From: Blastococcus sp. LR1
GTDB taxonomy: Bacteria; Actinomycetota; Actinomycetes; Mycobacteriales; Geodermatophilaceae
DNA length: 64,000 nt
Reading direction: 5' to 3'
Assembly (NCBI RefSeq): GCF_020166105.1
Contig: NZ_JAIUJY010000005.1
Coordinates: forward strand, 62,001-126,000
A program made the position numbers and the translations under genes. Positions within the stretch are counted from its first letter, which is position 1; the number at the start of each line of letters is the position of its first letter. The notes below the pieces were generated by a model, which was not told where the DNA came from, did not search any database, and saw nothing but the letters and a program-made list of their open reading frames with translations. This document shows, piece after piece, positions 1-10,515 of this stretch.

Positions 1-1522
<1,522 letters not shown>

Positions 1523-1840
1523 TGCACTCGCCTCTGGTCTGCTGGGGGACCGGCTGCGGCAGCGGTGTCGCCGCCTCGCGCCTGTCCCGATCTGGTGTCG
1601 CCTGTCGGTTTCCAGCGCCGACGCGGCCAGCAGAACCGGGCCTCGCAACAGCCCGGGAGACAGCCCCAGGGGCGTCGTCCAGCGGTCGTCAGCGCACAGA
1701 TGTACGAGCGTGCCCGGAGGCTCGCCGATTCCCATGCTAGCGCGGACACCGGTTAGCCTCTCCGCGCCGCGCTCCCCGATGTCGCCTCGGTCACTCCTCG
1801 GGGGCACCGCAACCACCGCTGTCGAACTGCAGGAGATGCC
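1523..1840. other. Divergent intergenic region, helicase / ferritin-like gene
   Basis: About 318 bp between two divergently transcribed genes, so it should hold both promoters. I see no convincing -35/-10 pair, RNA gene or repeat. Frames crossing it lack good ribosome binding sites and look non-coding. It also holds the 5' leader of the helicase, whose start codon is uncertain. Confidence 0.5.
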
Positions 1841-2491
1841 GTGCCCCCGGTCGAGAACGCGGCCGTCGCCGAACTGCTGGGCGCCCTGGCCTACGCCGAG
1901 CTCACCGCCTTCGACCGGCTCGCCGAGGACGCCCGCATGGCGCCGACGCTCACCGGTCGGGCTGCCCTGGCCCGCATGGCGGCCGCGGAGATCGCCCACC
2001 ACGTGCGGCTCGCCGCCCGGCTGACCGAGCTGGACATCGATCCCGCCGTCGCGATGGCGCCGTTCGTCTCCGCTCTCGACACCTTCCACGAGAGCACCCG
2101 CCCCAGCACCTGGCTGGAGGGGCTGGTGAAGGCCTACGTCGGCGACGGCCTGGCGACCGACTTCTACCGGGAGATCGCCGGCTTCCTGCCCGAGCCCGAC
2201 CGCGGGCTGGTGCTCGAGGTGCTCGCCGACACCGGGTACGCGGACTTCGCCGTCCGCGAGGTGCGCGCGGCGATCGCGGCCGACCGCAAGGTCGCCGGCC
2301 GGCTGGCGCTGTGGGGCCGCCGGCTGGTCGGGGAGGCCATGACCCGCTCCCAGGCGGTCATCGCCGAGCACGACGGGCTGACCGAGCTGATCGTCACCGG
2401 CACCGGGGACCTCTCCGGCATCGGCCGGTTGATCGAGCGGATCACGAAGGCGCACACCGAGCGGATGAAGACTCTCGGCCTGAATCCCTGA
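1841..2491 (+). CDS. Ferritin-like fold protein (MiaE-like domain)
   Basis: A 216-residue all-helical protein of the actinobacterial ferritin-like family related to the tRNA hydroxylase MiaE. The sequence shows helix-borne carboxylate/histidine ligands typical of a di-iron four-helix bundle: AYAELTAF near residue 17, AAEIAHH near 47-53, and further Glu/His in later helices. It begins with GTG after CAGGAGATGCC. A strong intrinsic terminator follows the stop. The substrate is unknown; tRNA hydroxylation has not been shown for this branch. It probably matches Rv3210c, next to the helicase as in mycobacteria. Confidence 0.75.
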   Translation: MPPVENAAVAELLGALAYAELTAFDRLAEDARMAPTLTGRAALARMAAAEIAHHVRLAARLTELDIDPAVAMAPFVSALDTFHESTRPSTWLEGLVKAYVGDGLATDFYREIAGFLPEPDRGLVLEVLADTGYADFAVREVRAAIAADRKVAGRLALWGRRLVGEAMTRSQAVIAEHDGLTELIVTGTGDLSGIGRLIERITKAHTERMKTLGLNP

Positions 2492-2502
2492 GAGACGCAG
2501 AA

Positions 2503-2536
2503 AGGGGCGCTCCCGCGCAGTGCGGGAGCGCCCCTC
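2503..2536. terminator. Intrinsic terminator shared by convergent genes
   Basis: Perfect 13-bp GC-rich stem (GGGGCGCTCCCGC and its complement) with a 5-nt loop. It lies between the ferritin-like gene (+) and the DUF3107 gene (-), so it can serve both strands. No long T-tract follows, which is usual in high-GC actinobacteria. Confidence 0.8.
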
Positions 2537-2549
2537 TCGGGTGCCTGGA

Positions 2550-2792
2550 TCAGCTACCGCTGGCGGCGATGAAACCGACGCGGCGCTGGTCGGCCTGCGC
2601 GATCTCCACGTAGGCGATCCGGTCGACGGGGACGAGGAGCTTGCGGCCCCGCTCGTCGACCAGGGTGAGCAGGCCGTCCTTGGTCGAGCCGGACATGGCC
2701 GCGGCCACGTCCGCCGCGATCTCGTCGGGGGACTTGGGGCTGTCGATGACCAGCTCCCGGGGCGAGTGCTGGACGCCGATCTTGACTTCCAC
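2550..2792 (-). CDS. DUF3107 family protein
   Basis: An 80-residue protein starting MEVKIGVQHSPRELVID, matching the small conserved actinobacterial family DUF3107 (Rv3208A/TB9.4 in M. tuberculosis). It has an alpha/beta composition and no cysteines, signal peptide or membrane segment. It starts with GTG and lies immediately downstream of, and co-oriented with, the TetR gene, the mycobacterial arrangement. The biochemical role is unknown. Confidence 0.8.
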   Translation of the reverse strand: MEVKIGVQHSPRELVIDSPKSPDEIAADVAAAMSGSTKDGLLTLVDERGRKLLVPVDRIAYVEIAQADQRRVGFIAASGS

Positions 2793-2913
2793 GTGGGCGA
2801 TGCCTCCTCGTTGGCGCGACTGACCCCAACGCTAGTCCAGACCGCGGCGCGGCGACCGGACGAGCAGGTGCGCCGTCAGCGAACGCGCGTCCCGGCGGCC
2901 TCCGGGACCGGGG

Positions 2914-3546
2914 TCATTCCCCGTCGACGAGGGGGAAACCGGAGATGCCGCGCCAGGCCAGCGACGACATGAGCGCGACCGCCTCGTCGCGGGAGATGCT
3001 GCCCTTGCGCGGCAGCCACCAGCGGGCGCTGTGCTCGGCGGAACCGGTGAGCCCGGACGCGATCAGCAGGGCGCGCTCGGGGTCGGCGCCGGTGTCGGCG
3101 GCGATCACGTCGGCGATGGCCTGGACGCAGACCGCGGTGCCGCGGTCGACGATCGCGCGGACGTCGTCGTCGTTGCGCAGGTCGGACTCGAAGACCAGCC
3201 GGAAGGCCTCGCCGTCGGCGTCGACGAAGTCGAAGTAGGCGCCCACCGCGGCGTCGACGCGGGCCCGGTTGTCCTCGGTGGTGGCCATGGCCTCGGCGAC
3301 CCGGTCGGCCAACCCGGAGACGTGCTCCTCCATCAGCGCCAGGTACAGCTCCCGCTTGCCCGGGAAGTGCTGGTAGAGCACCGGCTTGCTGACGCCCGCA
3401 CGGTCGGCGATGTCGTCCATCGCGGCGGCGTGGAAGCCGTGTGCGACGAAGACGTCCTGGGCGGCGCGCAGGAGCTGCAGCCGGCGGGCGCCGCGCGGCA
3501 GGCGGGAGGTGCGCCGACTGGCTGCGGCGGGGCGTGATGGCTGCAT
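2914..3546 (-). CDS. TetR-family transcriptional regulator
   Basis: A 210-residue repressor-type protein. The N-terminal DNA-binding domain has the classic TetR helix-turn-helix at about residues 43-66 (MDDIADRAGVSKPVLYQHF followed by GKRELY). The remaining ~140 residues form the helical ligand-binding/dimerisation domain. It is divergent from the alpha/beta hydrolase gene at 3617 with only ~70 bp between, so it may regulate that gene and itself. No palindromic operator was obvious. It corresponds by position and sequence to Rv3208. The ligand is unknown. Confidence 0.88.
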   Translation of the reverse strand: MQPSRPAAASRRTSRLPRGARRLQLLRAAQDVFVAHGFHAAAMDDIADRAGVSKPVLYQHFPGKRELYLALMEEHVSGLADRVAEAMATTEDNRARVDAAVGAYFDFVDADGEAFRLVFESDLRNDDDVRAIVDRGTAVCVQAIADVIAADTGADPERALLIASGLTGSAEHSARWWLPRKGSISRDEAVALMSSLAWRGISGFPLVDGE

Positions 3547-3616
3547 GGCGGGTGGATGTTACCGGCCGGTTCGGTCCGTACACGGGCCGCGGCACAGAGC
3601 GTTACCGTCGGGAGCG

Positions 3617-4657
3617 ATGTCCGACGCCGAGCTCTCCGCCACGCCGCTGCCCTCCGGAACCAGCGTGCTCCCGCCGTGGCCCGGCGTCGAGGTGCCCGTG
3701 CGCGGGGGATCGGTCTTCGTGCGGCACACGCCGTGGAGCGGTCCCGTCGACGGCCTGCCGGACGCCCCGCGGGAACGGGCGCTGTACGTGCACGGGCTCG
3801 GTGGGGCGTCCACGAACTGGACCGATCTGGCCGCGCTCCTCGCCGTCCGGTTCGACGGGTGGGCGGTCGACCTCCCGGGGTTCGGGCGGTCGACGCCGCC
3901 GCCCGGGACCCGTTACTCGATCCGCGGGCACGTGCGCACCGCGGTCGACGTCCTCGAGCACGTCCGGGCCCAGCCGGGGGAGGGCGCTGGGCGCCCCGTG
4001 CACCTGGTCGGGAACTCCCTCGGGGGTCTGGTCGGTCTGCTGGTCGCCGCGCAGCGGCCGGACCTGGTGGCCACGTTGACGCTGGTCTCGCCGGCGATGC
4101 CCGTCTACCGCGTGCCCCCGGCCTTCAGCAAGGTGCTGCTCCTCCTGCTGGTCCCCGGTGTGCCGACCCTCGCCGAACGCCGGCTGGCCGGTGTCCGGCC
4201 CGAGGACAGCGTCCGGTCGATGATCCGGATGTGCTTCGGGAACCCGGCCGCCGTGCCGCCCGCGCGGATCGAGCAGGCGCTGCAGGAGATGCGGGACCGG
4301 GCGGAGCAGCCCTGGGCCGACCGGGCGCTGGCCCGCAGCATGCGCGGGCTCATCACCTCCTACCTCCGGGTCGGCCGGGCCAACGCCTGGCGCGCGGCCC
4401 GCGGCCTGCGGATGCCGACGCTCGTGGTGTGGGGCAGTCGCGACCGCCTGGTCGACCCGGCGATGGCGCCGCGCCTGGCCGGCGCCGTCCCCGGCGCCCG
4501 GTTGCTGGTCCTCGACGGGGTGGGCCACGTGGCGATGCTCGAGGCCCCCGAGCCGGTTGCGCGAGCCGTCCTGGCGCTGGCGGAAGACCGACCCGCCGGG
4601 GCGGCCGGGGCGGATGCGACGGTTGTGGCCGACACGGCACAGAGCGTGAGACGCTGA
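3617..4657 (+). CDS. Alpha/beta hydrolase
   Basis: A 346-residue alpha/beta-hydrolase-fold enzyme. Visible elements are the oxyanion-hole segment VHGLGGASTNW (about 58-68), the nucleophile elbow GNSLGG with Ser134, the acid in WGSRDRLVD (about 272-280) and the catalytic His in GVGHVAMLE (His304). ATG at 3617 is preferred over upstream in-frame starts because the longer version runs through the TetR promoter region and into its coding sequence. The substrate is unknown; the family includes esterases, lipases and C-C hydrolases. The last ~25 residues are Ala-rich and look disordered. Confidence 0.85.
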   Translation: MSDAELSATPLPSGTSVLPPWPGVEVPVRGGSVFVRHTPWSGPVDGLPDAPRERALYVHGLGGASTNWTDLAALLAVRFDGWAVDLPGFGRSTPPPGTRYSIRGHVRTAVDVLEHVRAQPGEGAGRPVHLVGNSLGGLVGLLVAAQRPDLVATLTLVSPAMPVYRVPPAFSKVLLLLLVPGVPTLAERRLAGVRPEDSVRSMIRMCFGNPAAVPPARIEQALQEMRDRAEQPWADRALARSMRGLITSYLRVGRANAWRAARGLRMPTLVVWGSRDRLVDPAMAPRLAGAVPGARLLVLDGVGHVAMLEAPEPVARAVLALAEDRPAGAAGADATVVADTAQSVRR

Positions 4658-4699
4658 TCCCCTGACGGCGGTTGCGTCGAGGAACAGGGAGACCGGCCC

Positions 4700-5602
4700 G
4701 TGGGTGGACGTCTGACCGACGACCGGCCCGCACGGCGTTCCGGACCCCCGCCGCGCACCCGCCTGCCTCCGGTGGTGCCGCGCGCGAGCGCCCCCCGATA
4801 CGAGGGCGGCCGCCTCCGCCGGTTCGTCCGCCGCTACGGCTGGCGCGCCTACGCGATCCCGTTCCTCACCGTCGCCACGCTGGTCGTCCTCCTGGATCTG
4901 GCCTTCAACCTGCCCGCGGCGGATCCGGTCGCGGATCCCGCTCCGGAGCGGAGCGCCGCGGCCGCCCCGACGACGTCACCGTCACCGTCACCGGTGCCGA
5001 CGGCGCCGGCCGAGGGCGACGCGGGACCCACGGAGACGGTTCCGCCGGCGATCGCGGACACCTACGTGCAGCAGGGAGCCGGAACCCTCTCGATCGTCGA
5101 CGGCACCTCCGAGGTCTCCGGAACCGGCCCGCTGAAGCGCTTCGTCATCGAGGTGGAGGACGGCATCGGCGTGGACGGCGCGACCTTCGCCGACGCCGTG
5201 ACCCGGACCCTCGGCGACCCGCGGTCCTGGGGCAGTGGCGGGCGACTGTCCTTCCAGCGGGTGGGTGCGGCGGAGGCGGCGGCGGGCGCCTACGACTTCC
5301 GGGTCAGTCTCGTCAGCCCGGGCAGCATGGAGACCTACTGCCCCGGCGTCGGAACCGGCGGCTACACGTCCTGCCGGTACGGCGAGCGGGCGGTCATCAA
5401 CCTCGCGCGCTGGGCGACCGCCGTCCCCGACTACCAGGGCGACGTCGCCACGTACCGGGAGTACGTCGTCAACCACGAGGTCGGTCACGCGCTCGGCAAC
5501 GGGCACCAGAAGTGCCCGGGTCCGGGCAGCCCGGCTCCGGTCATGCAGCAGCAGACCCTGGGCCTGGACGGCTGCGCGAAGAACGCCTGGCCCTTCCCCT
5601 GA
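4700..5602 (+). CDS. DUF3152 membrane-anchored zinc-metalloprotease-like protein
   Basis: A 300-residue protein: basic Pro/Arg-rich cytoplasmic N-terminus, one membrane segment (about residues 51-70), a Ser/Pro/Thr-rich linker, then an extracytoplasmic DUF3152 domain. The domain carries a metzincin-type zinc motif HEVGHALGNGH at about 259-269, and four cysteines that could pair. It is therefore probably a secreted-side metallopeptidase, though activity in this family is not established to my knowledge. It begins with GTG at 4700 after GGGAG. It resembles Rv3207c and sits just before the ABC exporter and moeZ. Confidence 0.8.
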   Translation: MGGRLTDDRPARRSGPPPRTRLPPVVPRASAPRYEGGRLRRFVRRYGWRAYAIPFLTVATLVVLLDLAFNLPAADPVADPAPERSAAAAPTTSPSPSPVPTAPAEGDAGPTETVPPAIADTYVQQGAGTLSIVDGTSEVSGTGPLKRFVIEVEDGIGVDGATFADAVTRTLGDPRSWGSGGRLSFQRVGAAEAAAGAYDFRVSLVSPGSMETYCPGVGTGGYTSCRYGERAVINLARWATAVPDYQGDVATYREYVVNHEVGHALGNGHQKCPGPGSPAPVMQQQTLGLDGCAKNAWPFP

Positions 5603-5713
5603 CCCGCGGCGTCGGACCTCTTCCACCAGGAGCGTCGCGAGGTCTACGTTCCTGGCGGTGCGCCGGGAAGCCTGGTCGGCAGTCGTGATTCCGACTGCCC
5701 GGGGAGGCCCCCC

Positions 5714-6622
5714 ATGCCCATCGATCCACCCGCCGTCCGCGCCCGTGGGCTGACCAAGCGCTTCGGGTCGACCACCGCCGTCGACCACGTGGAGCTCGAC
5801 GTGCCGGCGGGGGAGGTCTTCGGCTTCCTCGGTCCCAACGGCGCAGGGAAGTCCACCACCATCCGCATGCTGCTGGGTCTGCTGCGACCCACATCCGGCA
5901 CCGTCGAGATCTTCGGCGAGCCGGCATCCGATGTCGAGCGCGCCCACCGGCACCTGGCCTACGTCCCCGCCGACGTCGCCCTGTGGCCGTCGTTCACCGG
6001 GCAGGAGTGCCTCGACCTGCTGGCCGGGGTCGGTCCCGGCACCGATCTGGCCTACCGCGCCGAGCTGGTCGTGCGGTTCGGTCTGGACCCGGGCAAGCGG
6101 GCGCGCGCCTACTCGACCGGGAACCGGCAGAAGGTGGCGCTCGTGGCGGCATTCGCCACGCGGGCGCCGCTGCTGGTCCTCGACGAGCCGACCAGCGGCC
6201 TGGACCCGCTGATGGAGCGGGAGTTCCGGCGGTGCATCGGCGAGGCGACCGAGCGCGGTCAGACGGTCTTCCTCAGCTCCCACCAGCTGGCCGAGGTCGA
6301 GGCCGTGTGCAGCCGAGTCGGCATCCTGCGGGCCGGTCGTCTGGTGGAGGTGGCGGGGCTGGCCGACCTGCGCCGGCTGCGCCGCTCCGAGGTGGTCGTC
6401 GACCTGGCCGGCCCCACGCCCCGGCTGGAGCGGGACCTGGCGGGCGTGCCCGGGATCGCCGACGTCAGCTGGGCGTCACCAGTGCGGGTGGTCCTGTCGC
6501 TCACCGGCCCGCCGGGTCCGGTGCTGCGGGTGCTCGCGGACGCCGAGGTCACCCGGCTCGACGTCCGGGAGCCGACGCTGGAGGAGATCTTCCTGGACTA
6601 CTACGGCCAGGCGTCGGCGTGA
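5714..6622 (+). CDS. ABC transporter ATP-binding protein (ABC-2 exporter type)
   Basis: A 302-residue ATPase. Walker A is GPNGAGKSTT (about 41-50), the signature is the atypical STGNRQK rather than LSGGQ, Walker B is LLVLDEPTSGLDP, and the H-loop is SSHQLAE. This pattern fits drug/antibiotic exporters of the CcmA/YhaQ type. The C-terminal ~80 residues form the regulatory domain common in these ATPases. It is coupled to the permease: the permease GTG overlaps this TGA (GTGA, 6619-6622). The substrate cannot be told from sequence. Confidence 0.92.
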   Translation: MPIDPPAVRARGLTKRFGSTTAVDHVELDVPAGEVFGFLGPNGAGKSTTIRMLLGLLRPTSGTVEIFGEPASDVERAHRHLAYVPADVALWPSFTGQECLDLLAGVGPGTDLAYRAELVVRFGLDPGKRARAYSTGNRQKVALVAAFATRAPLLVLDEPTSGLDPLMEREFRRCIGEATERGQTVFLSSHQLAEVEAVCSRVGILRAGRLVEVAGLADLRRLRRSEVVVDLAGPTPRLERDLAGVPGIADVSWASPVRVVLSLTGPPGPVLRVLADAEVTRLDVREPTLEEIFLDYYGQASA

Positions 6623-8259
6623 CCACCCGGACCCCACCGCGGGTGCTGCTGGCGGCCGAGCGCCCGACGGCGTCCGGCGCGGGCGCTGCGGTGTCCCGGG
6701 CACTGGTCCGGCAGCTCCGTCGGGGCACGCTGATCGTGGCGCTCGTGGTCGGCGCCCTGCCGGCGTTCGTGGCGGCGGAGTACGAGCGCACGTTCCAGGA
6801 CGCGTTCGGCGCGGACTCGCTGGCGGCCCTGGCGGAGAACCCGGCGATCCGCACGCTCTTCGGCCCGGCCGTCGCGCTGGACGATCCCGGCGGCTTCACC
6901 GTCTGGCGCACGGGCACGATCCTGGCGGTCCTCGTCGGCGTGTGGGCGGCGCTGGCCGGCACCCGGGTCACCCGCGGCGAGGAGGACGCCGGCCGGGCGG
7001 AGCTGCTGCTCGGGGGCCGGCTGCGCCTGGTCGCTCTCGCGCGGCGAGCCCTGGCGGTGGTGCTGGGTGCGGGCACCGTGGTGGGTGCTGCGGCGGCCCT
7101 CGGCCTGCTGCTCGCCGGCACCGCGCCCGCCGGGTCGGTGTTGTTCGGCGCCGTCATCGGCGGCGCGGCGATGACCGGCGGCGCCCTGGGTGTGCTGGCC
7201 GGGCAGCTGCTGGGCGAGCGGCGGGCGGCCTCGGGGCTGGCGGTGATGGTGCTGCTGGCCGGTCTGTTCGCCCGGATGGTCGGCGACGGCGTCGACGCGC
7301 TGTCCTGGCTGCACTGGGGCAGCCCCTTCGGGGTGCTGTCGCGGGTGGCCCCCTACGCCGACGACCGGGTGGCGCCGCTGCTGGTGCTCGGCCTCCAGAT
7401 CGGCCTGCTGTCGGCGGCGGCCCTGGTCCTGGCAGGTGCGCGCGACGTCGGCGCCGGTCGGTGGGGCGACCGGGACCGGCTGCGGCGGCCCAGCCGGCTG
7501 CTGCGGTCCCTCCCCGGGCTGGCCCTGCACGGCGTCCGGCGGCCGACGGCGACCTGGTCCGCCGGGGTGGCCGGCTACTTCCTGCTGATCGGGCTGCTGG
7601 CCACGACGATGCAGGACTTCCTGCGGGAGAACCCCGCGTTCGCCGAGATGGCGGCCACCGCCGGCTTCGCGAGCCTGGCGACGGTCCAGGGGTACGCCGC
7701 ATCGTTGTTCTCCCTGCTCGCGGTCCCGGTCGGCGCCTACGCGGCCGGCCGGGTGGCGGTGCTCGCGTCGGACGAGGCGGCGTCCCGGTTGACGCTGCTG
7801 CTGTCCTGCCCGGTCGGCCGCGTGCGGTGGGCCGCGTGGCAGGCGCTGGCCGCCACCGCGGGCGCGGTCGTGGTGGCCGGCGCCGCGGGGGTGGCCATCT
7901 GGGTGGGGTCGGCGGCGGTGAGCGCGGGGCTCGGGCTCAATGAGGCGCTGGCCGGCGCGTTCGCCGTCGTCCCCGTGGCGCTGCTGTGCCTGGGGGCCGC
8001 GGTCCTGGCGCTCGGCTGGTTCCCGGCCGCGGTCCTGCCCATCGGCGTGCTGCCCGCCGCAGGCGGCTACCTGCTGCTCGTGCTGGCCGACTCGTTCGGA
8101 TGGCCGGAGCCGGTGCGCGCCCTGTCGCCGTTCGCCCACCTGGCCGCGGTGCCGGCCGAGTCACCGGACGTCGGAGGGGTCCTGGGCATGCTCGCCGTCG
8201 CGGTGCTGCTGGCGGGGCTCGGGCTCCGGGGGTACGCCCGGCGCGACCTCCGAGGCTGA
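6619..8259 (+). CDS. ABC-2 type transporter permease, 12-TM class
   Basis: A 546-residue integral membrane protein with about twelve hydrophobic segments in two similar halves separated by a charged central region (GRWGDRDRLRRPSRLLR, around residue 275-295). This is the layout of polyketide/antibiotic exporter permeases that pair with one ATPase subunit. GTG at 6619 overlaps the ATPase stop, so the two are translationally coupled. The longer in-frame extension upstream is ATPase sequence read in another frame. The transported molecule is unknown. No biosynthetic genes are adjacent, so self-resistance is not indicated. Confidence 0.88.
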   Translation: MTTRTPPRVLLAAERPTASGAGAAVSRALVRQLRRGTLIVALVVGALPAFVAAEYERTFQDAFGADSLAALAENPAIRTLFGPAVALDDPGGFTVWRTGTILAVLVGVWAALAGTRVTRGEEDAGRAELLLGGRLRLVALARRALAVVLGAGTVVGAAAALGLLLAGTAPAGSVLFGAVIGGAAMTGGALGVLAGQLLGERRAASGLAVMVLLAGLFARMVGDGVDALSWLHWGSPFGVLSRVAPYADDRVAPLLVLGLQIGLLSAAALVLAGARDVGAGRWGDRDRLRRPSRLLRSLPGLALHGVRRPTATWSAGVAGYFLLIGLLATTMQDFLRENPAFAEMAATAGFASLATVQGYAASLFSLLAVPVGAYAAGRVAVLASDEAASRLTLLLSCPVGRVRWAAWQALAATAGAVVVAGAAGVAIWVGSAAVSAGLGLNEALAGAFAVVPVALLCLGAAVLALGWFPAAVLPIGVLPAAGGYLLLVLADSFGWPEPVRALSPFAHLAAVPAESPDVGGVLGMLAVAVLLAGLGLRGYARRDLRG

Positions 8260-8286
8260 GGAATTACTCGCGCATGTCACGCTGTT
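8260..8286 (+). promoter_or_regulatory. Candidate SigR/SigH-type promoter of moeZ
   Basis: GGAAT at 8260-8264, a 19-bp spacer, and GTT at 8284-8286, about 55 nt before the moeZ GTG. This matches the thiol-stress ECF sigma consensus GGAAT-N18-GTT within one base of spacing. sigR is encoded in this window, and moeZ orthologues (moeB1) belong to the M. tuberculosis SigH regulon as I recall. Confidence 0.6.
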
Positions 8287-8341
8287 CTCCACTCGAACGC
8301 CGGTCCTCCGGGGCCGCTGTCCGCGACGTGAAGGAGCAAGC

Positions 8342-9502
8342 GTGTCCCTGCCACCGCTGGTGGAGCCGGCCGCAGACCTGTCGATCGACGAGGTCCGCCG
8401 GTACAGCCGTCACCTGATCATCCCCGACGTCGGCATGGACGGGCAGAAGCGCCTGAAGAACGCCAAGGTGCTCGCCGTCGGTGCCGGTGGCCTCGGTTCG
8501 CCGGTGCTGATGTACCTGGCCGCGGCCGGTGTCGGCACCCTCGGCATCGTCGAGTTCGACACCGTCGACGAGTCCAACCTGCAGCGCCAGATCATCCACG
8601 GCGCCTCCGACGTCGGCCGGTCCAAGGCCGAGAGCGCGCGGGACTCCATCAAGGAGATCAACCCCTACGTCGACGTCCGGCTGCACGAGACGCGGCTGGA
8701 CAGCGAGAACGTGATGGAGATCTTCGCCGACTACGACCTGATCGTCGACGGCACGGACAACTTCGCCACGCGCTACCTGGTCAACGACGCGTGCGTGCTG
8801 CTGAACAAGCCCTACGTCTGGGGCTCGATCTACCGCTTCGACGGTCAGGTCTCGGTCTTCTGGAACGACCACGGTCCGAACTACCGCGACCTCTACCCGG
8901 TCCCGCCGCCGCCCGGCATGGTCCCCAGCTGCGCCGAGGGCGGCGTGCTCGGTGTCCTCTGCGCGACGATCGGCGCCATCCAGGCCACCGAGGCCGTCAA
9001 GCTCATCACCGGCATCGGCGACTCGCTGCTCGGCCGGCTGATGGTCTACGACGCCCTGGAGATGACCTTCCGCGAGATCAAGGTCCGCAAGGACCCCGAG
9101 GGCGAGCCGATCACCGGCCTCATCGACTACGAGACCTTCTGCGGAGTCGTCTCCACCGAGGCCCAGGAGGCCGCGGCGGGTTCGACGATCACCGTCGACG
9201 AGCTCAAGGACATGATGGACGCCGGCAAGGACTTCGAGCTGATCGACGTCCGCGAGCCCAACGAGTACGAGATCGTGTCGATCCCCGGCGCGAAGCTCAT
9301 CCCCAAGGACGAGCTGCTCTCGGGCCGGGCGCTCTCCGAGCTGCCGCAGGACAAGCCGATCGTGCTGCACTGCAAGACCGGAGTGCGCTCGGCCGAGGTG
9401 CTGGCGGCGATCAAGAACGCCGGCTTCAAGGACGCCGTCCACGTCCAGGGCGGCGTGACCGCGTGGGCCACGCGCATCGACAAGGCGCTCCCCACCTACT
9501 GA
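8342..9502 (+). CDS. moeZ: Adenylyltransferase/sulfurtransferase MoeZ
   Basis: Activates the C-terminus of ubiquitin-like sulfur carrier proteins by adenylation and then sulfurates it, supplying sulfur for molybdopterin, CysM-type cysteine synthesis and other pathways. The 386-residue protein has an N-terminal ThiF/MoeB E1 domain with GAGGLGSP (about 46-53) and the DxxxxSNLQRQ segment. A C-terminal rhodanese domain (about 275-386) has its active-site Cys in LHCKTGVRS (about 343). Length and domain order match mycobacterial MoeZ (~390 residues). It starts with GTG at 8342, preceded by GAAGGAGC. A SigR-type promoter lies upstream, so induction by thiol stress is likely. Confidence 0.95.
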   Translation: MSLPPLVEPAADLSIDEVRRYSRHLIIPDVGMDGQKRLKNAKVLAVGAGGLGSPVLMYLAAAGVGTLGIVEFDTVDESNLQRQIIHGASDVGRSKAESARDSIKEINPYVDVRLHETRLDSENVMEIFADYDLIVDGTDNFATRYLVNDACVLLNKPYVWGSIYRFDGQVSVFWNDHGPNYRDLYPVPPPPGMVPSCAEGGVLGVLCATIGAIQATEAVKLITGIGDSLLGRLMVYDALEMTFREIKVRKDPEGEPITGLIDYETFCGVVSTEAQEAAAGSTITVDELKDMMDAGKDFELIDVREPNEYEIVSIPGAKLIPKDELLSGRALSELPQDKPIVLHCKTGVRSAEVLAAIKNAGFKDAVHVQGGVTAWATRIDKALPTY

Positions 9503-9510
9503 CCGACCGA

Positions 9511-9550
9511 GGGCCCGGTTCCGTTCCGATTCGAGGAGCGGGCCGGGCCT
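9511..9550 (+). terminator. Probable terminator after moeZ
   Basis: Imperfect inverted repeat with outer arms GGCCCGG (9512-9518) and CCGGGCC (9543-9549), extended by partly pairing inner bases, ending in TTCGTCG. It lies between moeZ and the next co-directional gene. Confidence 0.5.
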
Positions 9551-9571
9551 TCGTCGTCTGTACTGGGGTCC

Positions 9572-10153
9572 ATGGCCGACTTCTCGCCCGTCGAGCTCCT
9601 GGAGCTCTTCCAGCGCGCCCAGAACCAGTTCACCGACCGGGTAGACGCCGTGGACCCCGACCAGTGGGAGGACCGCGCCCTCCCCGAGTGGACGGTCGCG
9701 GACCTGGTCGCGCACCTGATCACCGAGCAGCTCTGGGTGCCGCCGCTGCTGGCCGGTGAGCCCTACGCCGAGGGCCGGTTCCCCGACGAGACCAGCGACC
9801 TGCTCGGCGACGACCCGTTCACCGGCTGGGAGTCCGCCGCCGACGACGCGCTGTCGGCCTTCGCCGAGGACGACGCCCTGGTGCGCACGGTCCACCTCGA
9901 GCGGGGGGCCACCCCGGCGACCCAGTACATCCTCGAGATGACGGCCGACCTGACCGTGCACGCCTGGGACCTGGCGCACGCGACCGGCGGCGACACCGAG
10001 CTGGACGGCGAGCTGGTCACCGCCGCGCTGGTGTTCGCCGAGCAGCTGCCGGAGGACGGCGTGCCCGGGCTCTTCGATGCGCCGCTCGACGTCTCCGCCT
10101 CGGCGTCCCCGCAGACCCGGCTGCTGGCCCGCTTCGGCCGCAAGAACTTCTGA
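9572..10153 (+). CDS. TIGR03086-like / mycothiol-dependent maleylpyruvate isomerase N-terminal domain protein
   Basis: A 193-residue DinB-like four-helix protein of the actinobacterial family with a metal-binding N-terminal domain. It shows LPEWTVADLVAHLITEQ (the conserved W-T-V-x-D-L-V-x-H) near residues 37-52, and DLTVHAWDLAHATG (conserved H-x-W-D-L-A) near 131-145. These two histidines and nearby acidic residues are the expected metal site. Relatives include mycothiol-dependent enzymes, but the substrate here is unknown. ATG start at 9572. The position after moeZ parallels Rv3205c. Confidence 0.78.
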   Translation: MADFSPVELLELFQRAQNQFTDRVDAVDPDQWEDRALPEWTVADLVAHLITEQLWVPPLLAGEPYAEGRFPDETSDLLGDDPFTGWESAADDALSAFAEDDALVRTVHLERGATPATQYILEMTADLTVHAWDLAHATGGDTELDGELVTAALVFAEQLPEDGVPGLFDAPLDVSASASPQTRLLARFGRKNF

Positions 10154-10179
10154 GGGACGTCGCTTGCCATGATCGGCGG

Positions 10180-10473
10180 GTGACCGATTCCGCCCTCGAC
10201 GTCGACGAAGCCGTCTTCGACGCCGTCGACCGGATCCCGCCCGGGCGGGTGAGCACCTACGGCGCGATCGGCCGGCTGGTCGGCGTCGGACCTCGGCGGG
10301 TGGCGCGGGCGCTCTCGCAGGGCGGGGGAGCGGTGCCCTGGTACCGGGTCGTGCGCGCCGACGGCACCGCGGCGGAAGCGGTGCGGGCGCGGCAGCTGGA
10401 GCTGCTCGCGACCGAAGGTGTGCCGGTGTGCAACGGCAGGGTCGACCTCGCCGCCGTCGCGTGGCCGGACTAG
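10180..10473 (+). CDS. Alkyltransferase-like protein (MGMT C-terminal domain without the acceptor cysteine)
   Basis: A 97-residue protein equal to the DNA-binding domain of O6-methylguanine-DNA methyltransferase. It has the helix-turn-helix and arginine finger region (IPPGRVSTYGAIGRLVGVGPRRVARAL, broken here only for description). The active-site PCHR of true MGMT is replaced by PWYR, so it cannot accept an alkyl group. Such alkyltransferase-like (ATL) proteins bind O6-alkylguanine, flip it and recruit nucleotide excision repair. GTG start at 10180. It sits directly before adnAB, as Rv3204 does. Confidence 0.88.
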   Translation: MTDSALDVDEAVFDAVDRIPPGRVSTYGAIGRLVGVGPRRVARALSQGGGAVPWYRVVRADGTAAEAVRARQLELLATEGVPVCNGRVDLAAVAWPD

Positions 10474-10515
10474 GCGGCGCTCAGGTTCCTGCCGCCGCGT
10501 GCCGATCACCCTGGC